Shown here piece by piece: positions 1-7,426 of a DNA stretch of 35,347 bases. The notes below the pieces were generated by a model. That model worked only from the letters and a program-made list of their open reading frames with translations. It had not been told where the DNA came from and ran no database searches. Source of the stretch: a virus; IMG/VR virus record IMGVR_UViG_3300012920_000119, positions 1 to 35,347 of that record; one strand, written 5' to 3'. Both the position numbers and the translations under genes were made by a program. How positions within the stretch are numbered: position 1 is the first letter of the stretch; each line of letters begins with the position of its first letter.

Positions 1-146
1 ATACTCCACATGATAAGTTTACCATTGAAGTTTGTTGCCGCTAGTTTGATTGCAAGTATCTCATTACCAAAAAATCTAAGCATTAGTTCGAATTCATTTT
101 CATCATTTCTTAATTCGATAGTCTTTTTCTTGTTATCATCTGCCAC
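1..146 (-). CDS. Conserved phage protein of unknown function, partial (3' end outside window)
   Basis: An open frame starts with GTG at 146 and runs off the left edge after 48 codons. It begins MADDNKKKTIELRNDENEF and then reads a hydrophobic-charged stretch (FGNEILAIKLAA). The GTG is chosen because an AAGAGA element lies about 7 bases upstream and no ATG fits better. The gap to the upstream gene is 12 bases, so it is probably translated from the same message. I recognise no domain. The polar, Lys/Asp/Glu-rich start followed by an amphipathic segment suggests a small cytoplasmic protein. Its full length cannot be judged. Confidence 0.6.
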   Translation of the reverse strand, partial: MADDNKKKTIELRNDENEFELMLRFFGNEILAIKLAATNFNGKLIMWS

Positions 147-158
147 TTTAGTCTCTTT

Positions 159-359
159 CTAGACCGTAGGGTCTGGGTTGTTCTTCTTGTCTTGCACTGC
201 TTTACGCTGTGCCTGACACCACTTTTGCAAGTCGCTCATATGCTTTCTTGCTCTTGTGCCTGCAGACTTATTACCTTTTTCATAGAAAGTCTGTGTCTCT
301 AATTTGATTAAACGAACTATATCATCTAGTTCAAAGATTGCATCTTGCCATTCACTCAT
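159..359 (-). CDS. Small basic histone H1-like phage protein
   Basis: A 66-residue protein beginning MSEWQDAIFELDD. The start is the ATG at 359, whose frame overlaps the end of the upstream gene by 8 bases; an in-frame start 13 codons upstream lies deeper in that gene and has no ribosome site. The second half holds AGTRARKHMSDLQKW and a Lys-rich tail. From memory, a similar GTRARKxLxxL segment occurs in small proteins of T4-like marine phages that are sometimes labelled histone H1/Hc1-like. A nucleic-acid-binding role is an inference from that resemblance and the basic composition. No catalytic motif is visible. It belongs to the last operon of the window, downstream of a late-type promoter. 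Confidence 0.7.
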   Translation of the reverse strand: MSEWQDAIFELDDIVRLIKLETQTFYEKGNKSAGTRARKHMSDLQKWCQAQRKAVQDKKNNPDPTV

Positions 360-819
360 TATTGTCTTCCTTTTTGCTGAATTGATTTGGTTGTACATCA
401 GTCAATAGATTAGGGAATGCTTTACGAACTATCTCTCTTGTGACGTTTGGGTACAACTCGCTTATGTCTTTGTCTTTAGCGGCGCATACTAAGTCTGCTT
501 CTTCCCAATGTATACCCTCTAGAATTTGTACGAAAACCATCTCTTTTCGCATCTTCGGTAGTGGGTCGCTAGTGGCGCATCGTGCCAAGCGTCTACTCTC
601 TGTATACAATGAGGCGCTAGACATGCCGACAGGTTCTCTTGTGTCTCTTTTGAACGGTGGCGCCCCTTCGGGTAGGTCTAGTGTGATGTTCTTATCAAAC
701 GCTAGTGCTAAAATGTTGCGTAGCGGTCTTAGGTTATGTGCCTGTAGAATGCGAATTCGCTCTGCCTTACTAGGCGCATCATTACATTCTTTCAAAATCT
801 CAGGTATATGTTTTCTCAT
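352..819 (-). CDS. DUF6433-like conserved T4-type phage protein
   Basis: A 155-residue protein beginning MRKHIPEILKECNDAPSKAE. It contains LPEGAPPFKRDT, a run with SLYTESRRL, a KEMVFVQILEGIHWEEADLV segment and an ending near RKAFPNLL. This arrangement matches what I remember of the DUF6433 family of T4-like marine phages, where no function is known. The start ATG has GGAG about 7 bases upstream. It is the first gene after a perfect TATAAATA box, so it is probably expressed late. The mostly helical, charged sequence has no signal peptide or membrane segment. A structural or assembly role is possible from the timing, but nothing in the sequence proves it. Confidence 0.75.
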   Translation of the reverse strand: MRKHIPEILKECNDAPSKAERIRILQAHNLRPLRNILALAFDKNITLDLPEGAPPFKRDTREPVGMSSASLYTESRRLARCATSDPLPKMRKEMVFVQILEGIHWEEADLVCAAKDKDISELYPNVTREIVRKAFPNLLTDVQPNQFSKKEDNNE

Positions 820-843
820 GATATCTCCATGTTATGCTATATC

Positions 844-851
844 TATTTATA
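844..851 (-). promoter_or_regulatory. T4-type late promoter box TATAAATA
   Basis: On the minus strand this reads TATAAATA, an exact match to the T4 late -10 element. It overlaps the stop codon of the oxygenase gene and lies 25 bases before the ATG at 819. The expected start site near 838 gives a leader of about 19 bases that includes GGAG. T4 late promoters need only this box, recognised by gp55 and gp33-type factors, which are not in this window. Confidence 0.65.
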
Positions 852-1488
852 CGATATTGACGTTGCCTGCTACGCTAATTCTTTCTGCATCTTCTGTGAA
901 TGCATAGACTTGGTGTTCTAACCATCCCGGAAAGACTACAATATCACCTCTTTTAGGAAAGTGTAGCATACGATTAGGTGAGCATTGATGCTGTTCTCCG
1001 TATCGCCATTCAATCATACCCGATACAGGATCATTTACACTTCTATCTTCATATACATGACCTATTGTAGGGTCTGTTAATTCATTCTTTACATATATTA
1101 CAAAAGAAAAATTTGCATCCTCGTGCGTATGATGCCCTATTGGTTGATTAGCATGTTGTATATTCATCCACATGTTAGTTAAATGTAGTTCATCTGCATC
1201 GTAGTGGTCTCTTGGATTTAAACCTCTTGTAAATTCGCATACATGACGCATGACTTCTGAGAGTGATATATAATGTTCTTTATTCTTAGGGTCAAACTCC
1301 AGTCTATTATTCGCTGTAGTATTATGACACAACAAGTGCTTCACGCTCTCTTGTGATTCCTGCACCATCTGTTCAATAGTACTTAAAGTATCAGCATGTA
1401 CTGTGCTTTTGTATATAGGCGGACCAAAGTATCTGTTACATCCTTCTTGTAGGAGAGGTCTTTCGTATTGTCTTAGTTTTTGCTCCAT
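847..1488 (-). CDS. 2OG-Fe(II) oxygenase (2OG-FeII_Oxy_5-like)
   Basis: A 213-residue protein predicted to use 2-oxoglutarate and O2 to hydroxylate a substrate. Residues 105-133 carry NMWMNIQ...IGHHTHEDANFSF, with H120 and H122 (or E123/D124) as likely first iron ligands. FPGWLEH supplies the distal His (192), and ERIS supplies Arg203, which would bind 2-oxoglutarate. This order fits the PF13759-type family. The ATG at 1488 lies inside the 3' end of the carbamoyltransferase gene (16-base overlap) with AAAGG just upstream, so the two are translationally coupled. The coupling suggests one pathway: hydroxylation here could make the hydroxyl that the carbamoyltransferase modifies. The substrate is unknown; protein, nucleotide or sugar are all open. 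Confidence 0.85.
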   Translation of the reverse strand: MEQKLRQYERPLLQEGCNRYFGPPIYKSTVHADTLSTIEQMVQESQESVKHLLCHNTTANNRLEFDPKNKEHYISLSEVMRHVCEFTRGLNPRDHYDADELHLTNMWMNIQHANQPIGHHTHEDANFSFVIYVKNELTDPTIGHVYEDRSVNDPVSGMIEWRYGEQHQCSPNRMLHFPKRGDIVVFPGWLEHQVYAFTEDAERISVAGNVNIV

Positions 1489-3176
1489 TTTGTACCTTTC
1501 ATGTTTGTTAAGAATACTTCATCACCAAGTACCAGCGCATCTGGACCGTATTCTTCAGTAAACTGCAAAGCATCTGCTTTTGTATGACACATAGGTTTGC
1601 CATGTGCGTTCATTGACGTATTTACAATAGCGGCAGGTTGATTTGCATCTCTCAACTGTCGTAATAGTTTAGCATACGGACCGTCATTCACTGTTTGATA
1701 TCTCACTGTGTTGTCTGTATGTATAACACCTTCTAATGCGCTTTCACCGTAAGGTGTTGGTTTTGCAGTGTGTAACATGTAAGGCGATTTAGTCTTTGTG
1801 TGTAGCAAATTCGATAGTTCTTCTTCTAATACGATGATACCATATGGACGCCACCATTCTCTGTTTTTCAATTGACGCTCATTGAAGTAGTGTGCCGCAT
1901 ACTTCTTATTGGTTGCATATATGAGAGAGCGATTACCTAATGCTCTTGGACCTACATGACTTTCACCTTGACACACTGCTACGATTTTACCTGCTAATAT
2001 TAAGTCTTTTACTATGCTTACAGTCTCATCATTCATCGTAGGTATTTCTTCTGCTTGCCAATTTGTCATCGGACATTTAGGTGCTTCCATACTCATCATG
2101 TCGAGATACGCAAACATAGAACCCATTGAGTGACCTTCATCACCAATTGTAGGTGGTATCATCATGTTATTAAACTTTTTATTCAGTGCTTCATTGATAA
2201 TTACATTGTGTGCTACACCACCTGTATAACTGAACTTATCATCATCAGCAAACGCTTCTGAAAATAACTCTTCTAACTTTTCAGTCAATACTATCTGCCA
2301 TGTGTGCATCCAATCCAGATGCCATGCATTTACATAAGGATGACCATCTTTGTGATGCCATACCATTGCATGAGGATATATATCTGCTTCTGCTGACCTG
2401 TGGCGTTTATTTTTCGATATAGCATCAATGTCAAATCCAGCAAGATACTCTGGTCCTACATCACTCTTAGATATAAAGGTATGTCTATTCATTGCTTGCC
2501 CAACAAAATCTTGAAATGAAAATGACCGTAGATATTCTGCATATTTGTGATTGTATCTACCGTAAGAAATAAGACCCATCAGGTTACCACTGCGGTCAGA
2601 AAAAGAGTTCTGCCACTGTTTATGATTACCTCTACCTAGCATATCACCTGCTGTATCAAAATACAAATCACCAATTGAACACATGTCTCTTTGTGTGTAA
2701 CCTAATATACGCTTATTATTTTCGAATAAACTAATATGATAACCATAGTCACCACAACCATCTATAACGATACCTTTGTTCATTCGACCAAACATCCACT
2801 CAGCGACCATATAGTGTGCAAAGTGATGTTCGCATCTATAGTACTTTTTTGCACGATACGGAACAGTCTGAAATATGTGTTCGTATGTTTTTTCTGATAT
2901 TTCTACTATCAGTTTATCTTCTTTGTATTGCCAATTCAGTTCTTTGTCTGTATCTAGGTCTGATATCTCTTCTCCTATTGTTACGATGATAGCATCTAAC
3001 TCTAAAGGAATATTCATGCCTCGTAGGTCGTCTGTTAATTTAGGAAAGTTCCACTTGTAGTAGTGATACTTCTTGATACCTTTTACACGCTCAAGATTTA
3101 GATAAGTTGCTTTGTCGCCATCGTAGTATGTCACGTTGGCGTCATGATTGATAAGGTGTAGTGCTAGTGCTTTCAT
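1473..3176 (-). CDS. Carbamoyltransferase, NodU/CmcH family
   Basis: A 567-residue enzyme of the family that moves a carbamoyl group from carbamoyl phosphate, through carbamoyl-adenylate, to a hydroxyl. Visible family marks are HHFAH at 117-121, VIDGCGDYG near 137-145, YTGGVAHN at 317-324, QGESHVGPRALGNRS at 403-417, WWRPYG near 441-446 and NTSMNAHGKPM at 519-529. The first part is the Kae1/YrdC-like catalytic region, and the GPRALGNRS block is the carbamoyltransferase C-terminal domain. The length is typical. It starts with a TAATG overlap on the RNase H gene and overlaps the oxygenase downstream. Substrates in this family include antibiotics and Nod factors, and a phage member acting on hydroxymethylated cytosine has been reported. 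Whether DNA, a nucleotide or a surface sugar is the target here is not shown. Confidence 0.93.
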   Translation of the reverse strand: MKALALHLINHDANVTYYDGDKATYLNLERVKGIKKYHYYKWNFPKLTDDLRGMNIPLELDAIIVTIGEEISDLDTDKELNWQYKEDKLIVEISEKTYEHIFQTVPYRAKKYYRCEHHFAHYMVAEWMFGRMNKGIVIDGCGDYGYHISLFENNKRILGYTQRDMCSIGDLYFDTAGDMLGRGNHKQWQNSFSDRSGNLMGLISYGRYNHKYAEYLRSFSFQDFVGQAMNRHTFISKSDVGPEYLAGFDIDAISKNKRHRSAEADIYPHAMVWHHKDGHPYVNAWHLDWMHTWQIVLTEKLEELFSEAFADDDKFSYTGGVAHNVIINEALNKKFNNMMIPPTIGDEGHSMGSMFAYLDMMSMEAPKCPMTNWQAEEIPTMNDETVSIVKDLILAGKIVAVCQGESHVGPRALGNRSLIYATNKKYAAHYFNERQLKNREWWRPYGIIVLEEELSNLLHTKTKSPYMLHTAKPTPYGESALEGVIHTDNTVRYQTVNDGPYAKLLRQLRDANQPAAIVNTSMNAHGKPMCHTKADALQFTEEYGPDALVLGDEVFLTNMKGTKWSKN

Positions 3177-4009
3177 TAAAATTCTTCAATCACCTCAATA
3201 AGCAGTTTCATACGTTTAGCAATAAACAAATCAAGCAGTTTTCTTTTACTGCCTGTTATGGCACTATTTAGTTGCTTCAGAACATCTAGTTTCATATGCT
3301 CTGGCGTTTGCTTGAGGTCAACAAGAATAGCATTCTCTTTGAAACGTGCATAGTCCATAGGTGGGTTAGACATGAACTCACCAAACTTCTTCTTGCTCAT
3401 AGGTTTCTGACGCTGACCTGTGACGAATACATCACCAGCAGATAGCACATTTGGTATGCCATCGCCTCTATCACCTTTGAGAATATGCTCTAGCAAGTAA
3501 CCTTGAGGGTCGTTGCACTTTATGAACTTTTTGAGTATAGGTGAGTATTGCTCAATATTTGCATATTCTTGAAGTTGCTGAAAGTCTTTGTCACCAGACA
3601 AAATCAGAATAGGGTCACCCCCTAAATCACGACCATTTGCGTGACAGATTGTGCCGATGATATCATCTGCTTCTGCATGTTCTACTTGTATGACTTTATA
3701 AGGTGCGTTTTCTCGTATCTCATCACGAATATTATTGAGTGCAGTAAAGATTTCATTCCAATCATACTGTGACTTCTCACGGTCACTCTTACGACTTGCT
3801 TTGTAGTATGGGAACACTTCTTTACGCCAGTAGTTCTTATCATCACAACATATGACCATCTCGCCATACTTGTTACTGAACTTCTTATTGTACATACGCA
3901 AACTGTTGAACACCATGTGGCGTACAAGGTCTTCGTCTACAGATGATGCACCTTGTATATGCATCATCAGATTTGAAATCATAACTTGGTTTAAGTCAAC
4001 TAGTATCAT
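3176..4009 (-). CDS. rnh: RNase H / 5'-3' FLAP-type exonuclease (T4 Rnh-like)
   Basis: A 277-residue nuclease of the T4 RNase H family, which removes RNA primers and nearby DNA from lagging-strand fragments. Acidic metal-site motifs are in order: MILVDLNQVM at the N terminus, EHAEADDIIGTI in the middle, SGDKDFQQL and then KGDRGDGIPN, the helix-hairpin region typical of FEN-like nucleases. T4 Rnh is about 305 residues, so the length is close. The start ATG follows GTGAG. It lies 14 bases after the upstream unknown gene and shares TAATG with the carbamoyltransferase. It should act with gp43, gp41 and gp61, which are all encoded in this window. Confidence 0.93.
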   Translation of the reverse strand: MILVDLNQVMISNLMMHIQGASSVDEDLVRHMVFNSLRMYNKKFSNKYGEMVICCDDKNYWRKEVFPYYKASRKSDREKSQYDWNEIFTALNNIRDEIRENAPYKVIQVEHAEADDIIGTICHANGRDLGGDPILILSGDKDFQQLQEYANIEQYSPILKKFIKCNDPQGYLLEHILKGDRGDGIPNVLSAGDVFVTGQRQKPMSKKKFGEFMSNPPMDYARFKENAILVDLKQTPEHMKLDVLKQLNSAITGSKRKLLDLFIAKRMKLLIEVIEEF

Positions 4010-4023
4010 AATAATCTCACTGT

Positions 4024-4434
4024 TTAATCGTCTGACAGGTCGTCTTCAAGTTCATCTAACATTAACTGCAGACCAACTTGTGATATCTCTCCTGCTCGGT
4101 TTTTGATGACACGAAACTTGCAGTATCTATCTACTAAGTCTTGCATCTCATGGTGTACATTACCATGTCTCATAAGACAACTACGCAATGCTTCTAATGC
4201 AAATGCATAGTCTTTAAGAAACTCTGGGTCATGAACATCTACGCCATGACTGACCATCTCTTTAGCACCTGCCATCAGAATGCTTTCTGCGAGATAGTTA
4301 CTCATGTCACTTGCTTTTGTCTTCTGCATATCTTCAATCATATTAGCGGCCGCTTCTGCTTCACGCTCTCTGATATTGATATCTACAATCTTGCTTTTCA
4401 CTTTTGGAAACTCGATTATGTTATCCTCGGACAT
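4024..4434 (-). CDS. Conserved phage protein of unknown function
   Basis: A 136-residue, mostly helical acidic protein beginning MSEDNIIEFPKVKSKIVD and ending in an Asp-rich tail (LEDDLSDD). The FPKVK element followed by a long charged helix (about residues 22-42) recalls small T4-type phage proteins that I cannot name. It has one Cys in RSCLMRHG and one in RYCKFRV, with no metal-site spacing. The start has GAGGG about 10 bases upstream and overlaps the previous gene by 14 bases. No membrane segment is seen. Its place between an unknown gene and RNase H suggests early or middle expression, which is inference only. Confidence 0.7.
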   Translation of the reverse strand: MSEDNIIEFPKVKSKIVDINIREREAEAAANMIEDMQKTKASDMSNYLAESILMAGAKEMVSHGVDVHDPEFLKDYAFALEALRSCLMRHGNVHHEMQDLVDRYCKFRVIKNRAGEISQVGLQLMLDELEDDLSDD

Positions 4435-4960
4435 ATTTGTATTTCCCTCTGACTAAAACAGTTCTGCTTTTAGTCTGCTTTTCGTAGATGATATTTTGCA
4501 GTGACACCAAGTGTGCAATTCTTCTACTTATGGCAACGCCCACATTCTTAGGAAGATATTCTTTTATCTCTTCATCTTCTAACAATGCGTTGCGTACTGC
4601 CGCAATGACTAGTCTTTTCTTAGCATGTTTCAGAGTATCCATTGCTTTGAATATCTGTCTATCTATAGTACTATGTATATCACGGCGTTTAGGGGTTCTT
4701 TTCGTTTGAGGCATAACCCATTTACGTTCTATGCCACTACTTAGGGAATCTTTAGAATAAACTTTTCTACCATCTTCATATAGTCTGTGACTGCCTTCGA
4801 CTTCTTGATACATATAAACCTTTGTACCATCTGGTCTAGTGTTTATGTACTTCTCTTCAAACTTAGCAGGCACCCACTTATATTTCTTACCTTGGTCATC
4901 GACCTGATTGTCTGCAAGGCGTCTTAGTAACTCAGGTATTTCAAGAATATCTTCATTCAA
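4421..4960 (-). CDS. Hypothetical basic protein, TTG start
   Basis: A 179-residue protein starting NEDILEIPELLRRLADNQVD after a TTG codon. The TTG at 4960 is preferred because GAGAGGG lies about 9 bases upstream and no ATG occurs in frame before residue 50. The middle holds a Trp-Val-Pro element (KWVPAKFEEKY) that is repeated loosely as KWVMPQTKRTPKRRD. The second half is Lys/Arg-rich (KHAKKRLVIAAVRNAL and TKSRTVLVRGKYKYVRG), as in nucleic-acid-binding proteins. No catalytic motif is recognised. It overlaps the next gene by 14 bases and the one before by 4. Confidence 0.7.
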   Translation of the reverse strand: MNEDILEIPELLRRLADNQVDDQGKKYKWVPAKFEEKYINTRPDGTKVYMYQEVEGSHRLYEDGRKVYSKDSLSSGIERKWVMPQTKRTPKRRDIHSTIDRQIFKAMDTLKHAKKRLVIAAVRNALLEDEEIKEYLPKNVGVAISRRIAHLVSLQNIIYEKQTKSRTVLVRGKYKYVRG

Positions 4961-5280
4961 TTTGTAAGTCCCTCTCTTACTTCTGCTTCAATGTCCTCTG
5001 CATATACATGAATATCTGCATCATCATCTAGATATGCAAGTTTAACACTATCCCAGCGAAAACTACGCCAAGCATTTTTTTCTACATCCCACACTGCACA
5101 GACTTCATCATTACGTTTATTCGATGTCGCATTCTTTTCGACTTTCTCTGCCTCGATTTTAGGTAGATAATCTTCGACTAGAGTACACTTCATAACACGT
5201 TCTGTACCGTCTTTCTTTGTGAATGTTACTTTGCATATACCTTTATGCAAGTCTTCTAAGATTTCTTCTTTCACAATCAT
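4957..5280 (-). CDS. WYL_2/DUF2693-like small beta-barrel protein
   Basis: A 107-residue protein beginning MIVKEEILEDLHKGICKVTF. The strand-rich stretch KVTFTKKDGTERVMKCTLV near residues 16-35 is what I remember of a T4-type phage family named DUF2693 or WYL_2 (Sm-like SH3 barrel). The second part has VWDVEKNAWRSFRWDSVK and an acidic tail. The start at 5280 is chosen over an upstream ATG at 5313 because AAGGAG lies 7 bases before it. It sits between glutaredoxin and a basic unknown protein. A role in binding nucleic acid or a host protein is only inferred from the barrel-like fold. Confidence 0.7.
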   Translation of the reverse strand: MIVKEEILEDLHKGICKVTFTKKDGTERVMKCTLVEDYLPKIEAEKVEKNATSNKRNDEVCAVWDVEKNAWRSFRWDSVKLAYLDDDADIHVYAEDIEAEVREGLTN

Positions 5281-5287
5281 ATTCTCC

Positions 5288-5509
5288 TTACTGTAATCGT
5301 TTATTGAGTTCATTATACCCTCCTATGTACTCATTGTCAATCACTATGATGGGAAAAGTTCTTGCTGTAGGGAATTTCGCCACCACATCTTCACGTTCAA
5401 AATCTTCACCTAGCATTTCTGCGGTGTACTCAAGACCTTTCTGGTCTAATAATCTCTTTGCCATGTCACAGTATGGACACTGCGGTTTACTCCAAATCTT
5501 GATGTTCAT
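5288..5509 (-). CDS. Glutaredoxin
   Basis: A 73-residue thiol-disulfide protein with the CPYC active site at residues 11-14, the cis-Pro element TFPIIVI and the glutathione-side GGYNEL motif near the C terminus. This is the classic glutaredoxin layout at minimal length. In T4-like phages the equivalent (NrdC) reduces class I ribonucleotide reductase, and this window also encodes NrdA and NrdB about 6 kb upstream. The start ATG overlaps the preceding stop as ATGA. The tandem arrangement suggests co-expression with the small-gene operon rather than with nrdAB. Confidence 0.93.
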   Translation of the reverse strand: MNIKIWSKPQCPYCDMAKRLLDQKGLEYTAEMLGEDFEREDVVAKFPTARTFPIIVIDNEYIGGYNELNKRLQ

Positions 5510-6219
5510 GCTTGTCCTTTATTCTCTATAATCTTTACACGATTGATGAATGTCTCACGCAATTTGCTATACCTGTTCAGTTCATGCTTGCGTACATATG
5601 CATCTAAGTCAATACAGTCATTGACATTGAACTCCCACGCCTCATGCTTATCATATGTAACCCATGTCTTGATTAAATTCTTGTTGCGGTCAATGAAAGT
5701 ATATATCCAACTCTCATGGTCAATCATGTGATGCTTATGAATTAGTTTGATGAAGAAGTTTCTGCGCTTACCTGCAACGCCAACATAATCGCTGTCTTTA
5801 TACTCTTCGTTGAACTGGTCACGCTCTTTACTTTTGTTGTATGTCGGCACCATTGCAACGACATAACCGATAAACTTTTTGTCAATCATGTCTTCTTCTG
5901 ATAATGACAGTGCAATACATGTATTGATGAATTCATTGTTTGATGGTTTCATAGTCTTGAAATGCATCAGAATATTATCTGCTTTTTCTTTCAGTGCTTC
6001 TCTGTCTGCAGGCATAACATATGAGTTTACAGAGAAGTCGTTATCTTCTCTACGCTTCACCCACTCTGCGACTTTATCTTTTGTAGACTGATAACCAGGA
6101 TTGTCACCACGAAATCCAGTCTGTGAGTTACCCATAAAGCAACCATCTTGCTCTATCTGAAATAACGCACGACTGATAATATCAACAAGTTTAATTTTGG
6201 AATTGTTGTCCGTAGTCAT
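5506..6219 (-). CDS. Conserved phage protein of unknown function
   Basis: A 237-residue soluble protein beginning MTTDNNSKIKLVDIIS. The C-terminal half contains YVGVAGKRRNFFIKLIHKH, then ESWIYTFIDRNKNLIKTW. This GxxGKRxxF pattern followed by an aromatic, Trp-ending strand resembles small beta-barrel modules seen at the ends of phage recombination and exonuclease proteins, but I cannot assign the family. The N-terminal half (to about residue 100) is helical, with GFRGDNPGYQSTKDKV. It overlaps the upstream gene by 29 bases and is coupled to glutaredoxin by ATGA. A DNA-metabolism role is inference from that motif and its location. Confidence 0.7.
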   Translation of the reverse strand: MTTDNNSKIKLVDIISRALFQIEQDGCFMGNSQTGFRGDNPGYQSTKDKVAEWVKRREDNDFSVNSYVMPADREALKEKADNILMHFKTMKPSNNEFINTCIALSLSEEDMIDKKFIGYVVAMVPTYNKSKERDQFNEEYKDSDYVGVAGKRRNFFIKLIHKHHMIDHESWIYTFIDRNKNLIKTWVTYDKHEAWEFNVNDCIDLDAYVRKHELNRYSKLRETFINRVKIIENKGQA

Positions 6220-6376
6220 TGTCTAGAAATCCATCTTCGTTGTAACCATCATCACCATTTTGTACCTGTTCCCAAATATCTACTTGGTTGATACCGTGTT
6301 CTTTGATGAACTCTTCTTTGGTCATCCAAGTAGCGTCTTCTTGCATACCTAGGACCCATTGACCTGTCTTACTCAT
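6191..6376 (-). CDS. Small acidic hypothetical protein
   Basis: A 61-residue protein beginning MSKTGQWVLGMQEDATWMTKEEF and ending in a Gly/Asp/Asn-rich tail (NGDDGYNEDGFLDNDYGQQFQN). The start at 6376 makes an ATGA overlap with the gene before and has GGGG about 10 bases upstream; the earlier in-frame start at 6415 lies well inside that gene. The segment WMTKEEFIKEHGINQVDIW looks like a small helical module. No known domain is recognised. It overlaps the next gene by 29 bases. Confidence 0.6.
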   Translation of the reverse strand: MSKTGQWVLGMQEDATWMTKEEFIKEHGINQVDIWEQVQNGDDGYNEDGFLDNDYGQQFQN

Positions 6377-6576
6377 ATACTTAACCCCCTTTCCATTTGA
6401 TTTTGTGCATCCCACTTCGCCGCCTGTTCATCTGCCCACCTGTCGTATTTCTCAATGAACAGTTGTAACTTCGCCATACGACCGATAATAGTTGTCCATT
6501 CTTTCGACCCGTATGGTATATGCTTGAGTACACCATTTAACTCTTCAAGAATGTCAACTGCTTCACAATAGTCCAT
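6373..6576 (-). CDS. Small hypothetical helical protein
   Basis: A 67-residue protein beginning MDYCEAVDILEELNGVLKHI, with a second amphipathic helix near residues 29-57 ending in WDAQNQMERG. It is the first gene after a strong sigma70-like promoter at 6602-6630. Its ATG has AGAGGT about 8 bases upstream, so it should be an early, well-translated product. I recognise no family. Short helical proteins in this position of T4-like phages often act on host targets, but nothing here identifies one. Confidence 0.65.
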   Translation of the reverse strand: MDYCEAVDILEELNGVLKHIPYGSKEWTTIIGRMAKLQLFIEKYDRWADEQAAKWDAQNQMERGLSI

Positions 6577-6601
6577 AACTTACCTCTTTCATTATATTAT
6601 C

Positions 6602-6630
6602 AGTATAGACTATAGAAACTGCTTTGTCAA
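6602..6630 (-). promoter_or_regulatory. Sigma70-type promoter, TTGACA-17-TATACT
   Basis: On the minus strand TTGACA (6630-6625) is followed by a 17-base spacer and TATACT (6607-6602). The predicted start near 6595 gives a leader of about 19 bases with AGAGGT before the ATG at 6576. The -35 overlaps the last codons of the upstream gene. It probably drives the operon running down to glutaredoxin and perhaps beyond. Confidence 0.8.
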
Positions 6631-6830
6631 GCAATTTCTTCGATTGTGATGCGATATTTTTTTGCATTCATATCACACAAATCGATAGTCTTTTTTGTTG
6701 AATTAAATGCACCATTCTTATCTAAGTCCCATTTGATAGGGTCAATCAGACCGATGATGCCGTCTGGATCGTGCTTCAGTAGTGCTTTGCGTACTACATC
6801 GGCGATTTTATCACAATATGCTAAATTCAT
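6627..6830 (-). CDS. Small hypothetical protein
   Basis: A 67-residue protein beginning MNLAYCDKIADVVRKALLKH. The ATG at 6830 overlaps the upstream stop as ATGA; an in-frame ATG at 6842 is possible but would lie further inside that gene. It has a helical first half and a strand-like second half with DLCDMNAKKYRITIEEIA. The two Cys are far apart, so no zinc site is obvious. No homologue is recognised. Its last bases overlap the -35 of the next promoter. Confidence 0.6.
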   Translation of the reverse strand: MNLAYCDKIADVVRKALLKHDPDGIIGLIDPIKWDLDKNGAFNSTKKTIDLCDMNAKKYRITIEEIA

Positions 6831-7021
6831 GCTTTCACCCATGTTTCATAATTAACGCCAGACCAACGATAACCTTGGTCTTGCTTGTAAACTTCGTATG
6901 CTTGGAGAACTTTGAGGGTTTCATCGAACCCAGAATCTATCCATTCGATTAGTGTCTCTACAGTAGTACCGTAGAACTCTGCACGTTTATTCAGGATAGT
7001 CATTGCACCTTTTATCTTCAT
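6827..7021 (-). CDS. Small hypothetical protein, first gene of an early operon
   Basis: A 64-residue protein beginning MKIKGAMTILNKRAEFYG. It contains a helix (TVETLIEWIDSGFDETLKVL) and an aromatic ending (YRWSGVNYETWVKA). It follows a consensus promoter at 7057-7085, and AAGAGG lies about 9 bases before the ATG. The first half could be a small helix-turn-helix-like unit (AEFYGTTVETLIEWI), but the match is too short to call. No membrane segment is seen. It is coupled to the next gene by ATGA. Confidence 0.65.
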   Translation of the reverse strand: MKIKGAMTILNKRAEFYGTTVETLIEWIDSGFDETLKVLQAYEVYKQDQGYRWSGVNYETWVKA

Positions 7022-7056
7022 AACAAATACCTCTTTTCAACTCATCTTACATATAT

Positions 7057-7085
7057 AATATACGCTAAAATGAGGTAAATGTCAA
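7057..7085 (-). promoter_or_regulatory. Sigma70-type promoter, TTGACA-17-TATATT
   Basis: On the minus strand TTGACA (7085-7080) is followed by a 17-base spacer and TATATT (7062-7057). The start is expected near 7050, giving a leader of about 29 bases with AAGAGG before the ATG at 7021. The intergenic stretch 7022-7108 holds this promoter and nothing else I can see. Confidence 0.82.
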
Positions 7086-7108
7086 GTAAAAAATGGGTAA
7101 AAATGCAA

Positions 7109-7426
7109 TTATTTTGTAGTTGCGACAGTCATATGGTGCATTTTTGTCGCAATCGGCGATACTGACCTAGGTGTCTGTAGTTGCACTTCAACCCTAGGTT
7201 CTGGTATGATGTAGTGACACTTGTAGTCATCATTTTCCCACTTCCAGTACTCATCATATTTTAGCACTGTAGTTGTCATACCTTCTGTAAAGTCATGAAA
7301 AGAGACTGTAAGTGTCTCTTCACTCATGTCATCAGAAAATCTGCTAGGCGAAATACGAACTTCTGCATACAATTTCTTATCATCACTTTTTCTGATTAAA
7401 TCTACTAATCGTTTATTCAGCGACAT
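7109..7426 (-). CDS. Hypothetical protein
   Basis: A 105-residue protein beginning MSLNKRLVDLIRKSDDKKLY. It is strand-rich from about residue 20 on (YAEVRISPSRF, LTVSFHDFTEG, TTVLKYDEYWKW), which suggests a beta-sheet fold. The tail VSPIATKMHHMTVATTK is polar. It overlaps the thermonuclease gene by 14 bases and has GAGAGGG about 9 bases before its ATG. It is the last gene before the promoter at 7057-7085. I recognise no family. Confidence 0.65.
   Translation of the reverse strand: MSLNKRLVDLIRKSDDKKLYAEVRISPSRFSDDMSEETLTVSFHDFTEGMTTTVLKYDEYWKWENDDYKCHYIIPEPRVEVQLQTPRSVSPIATKMHHMTVATTK

Noticed and set aside
440-907. A 155-codon open frame on the plus strand
   Set aside because: It is the reverse of the DUF6433-like gene and the oxygenase end, has no ribosome site or recognisable domain, and lies against the direction of every supported gene.
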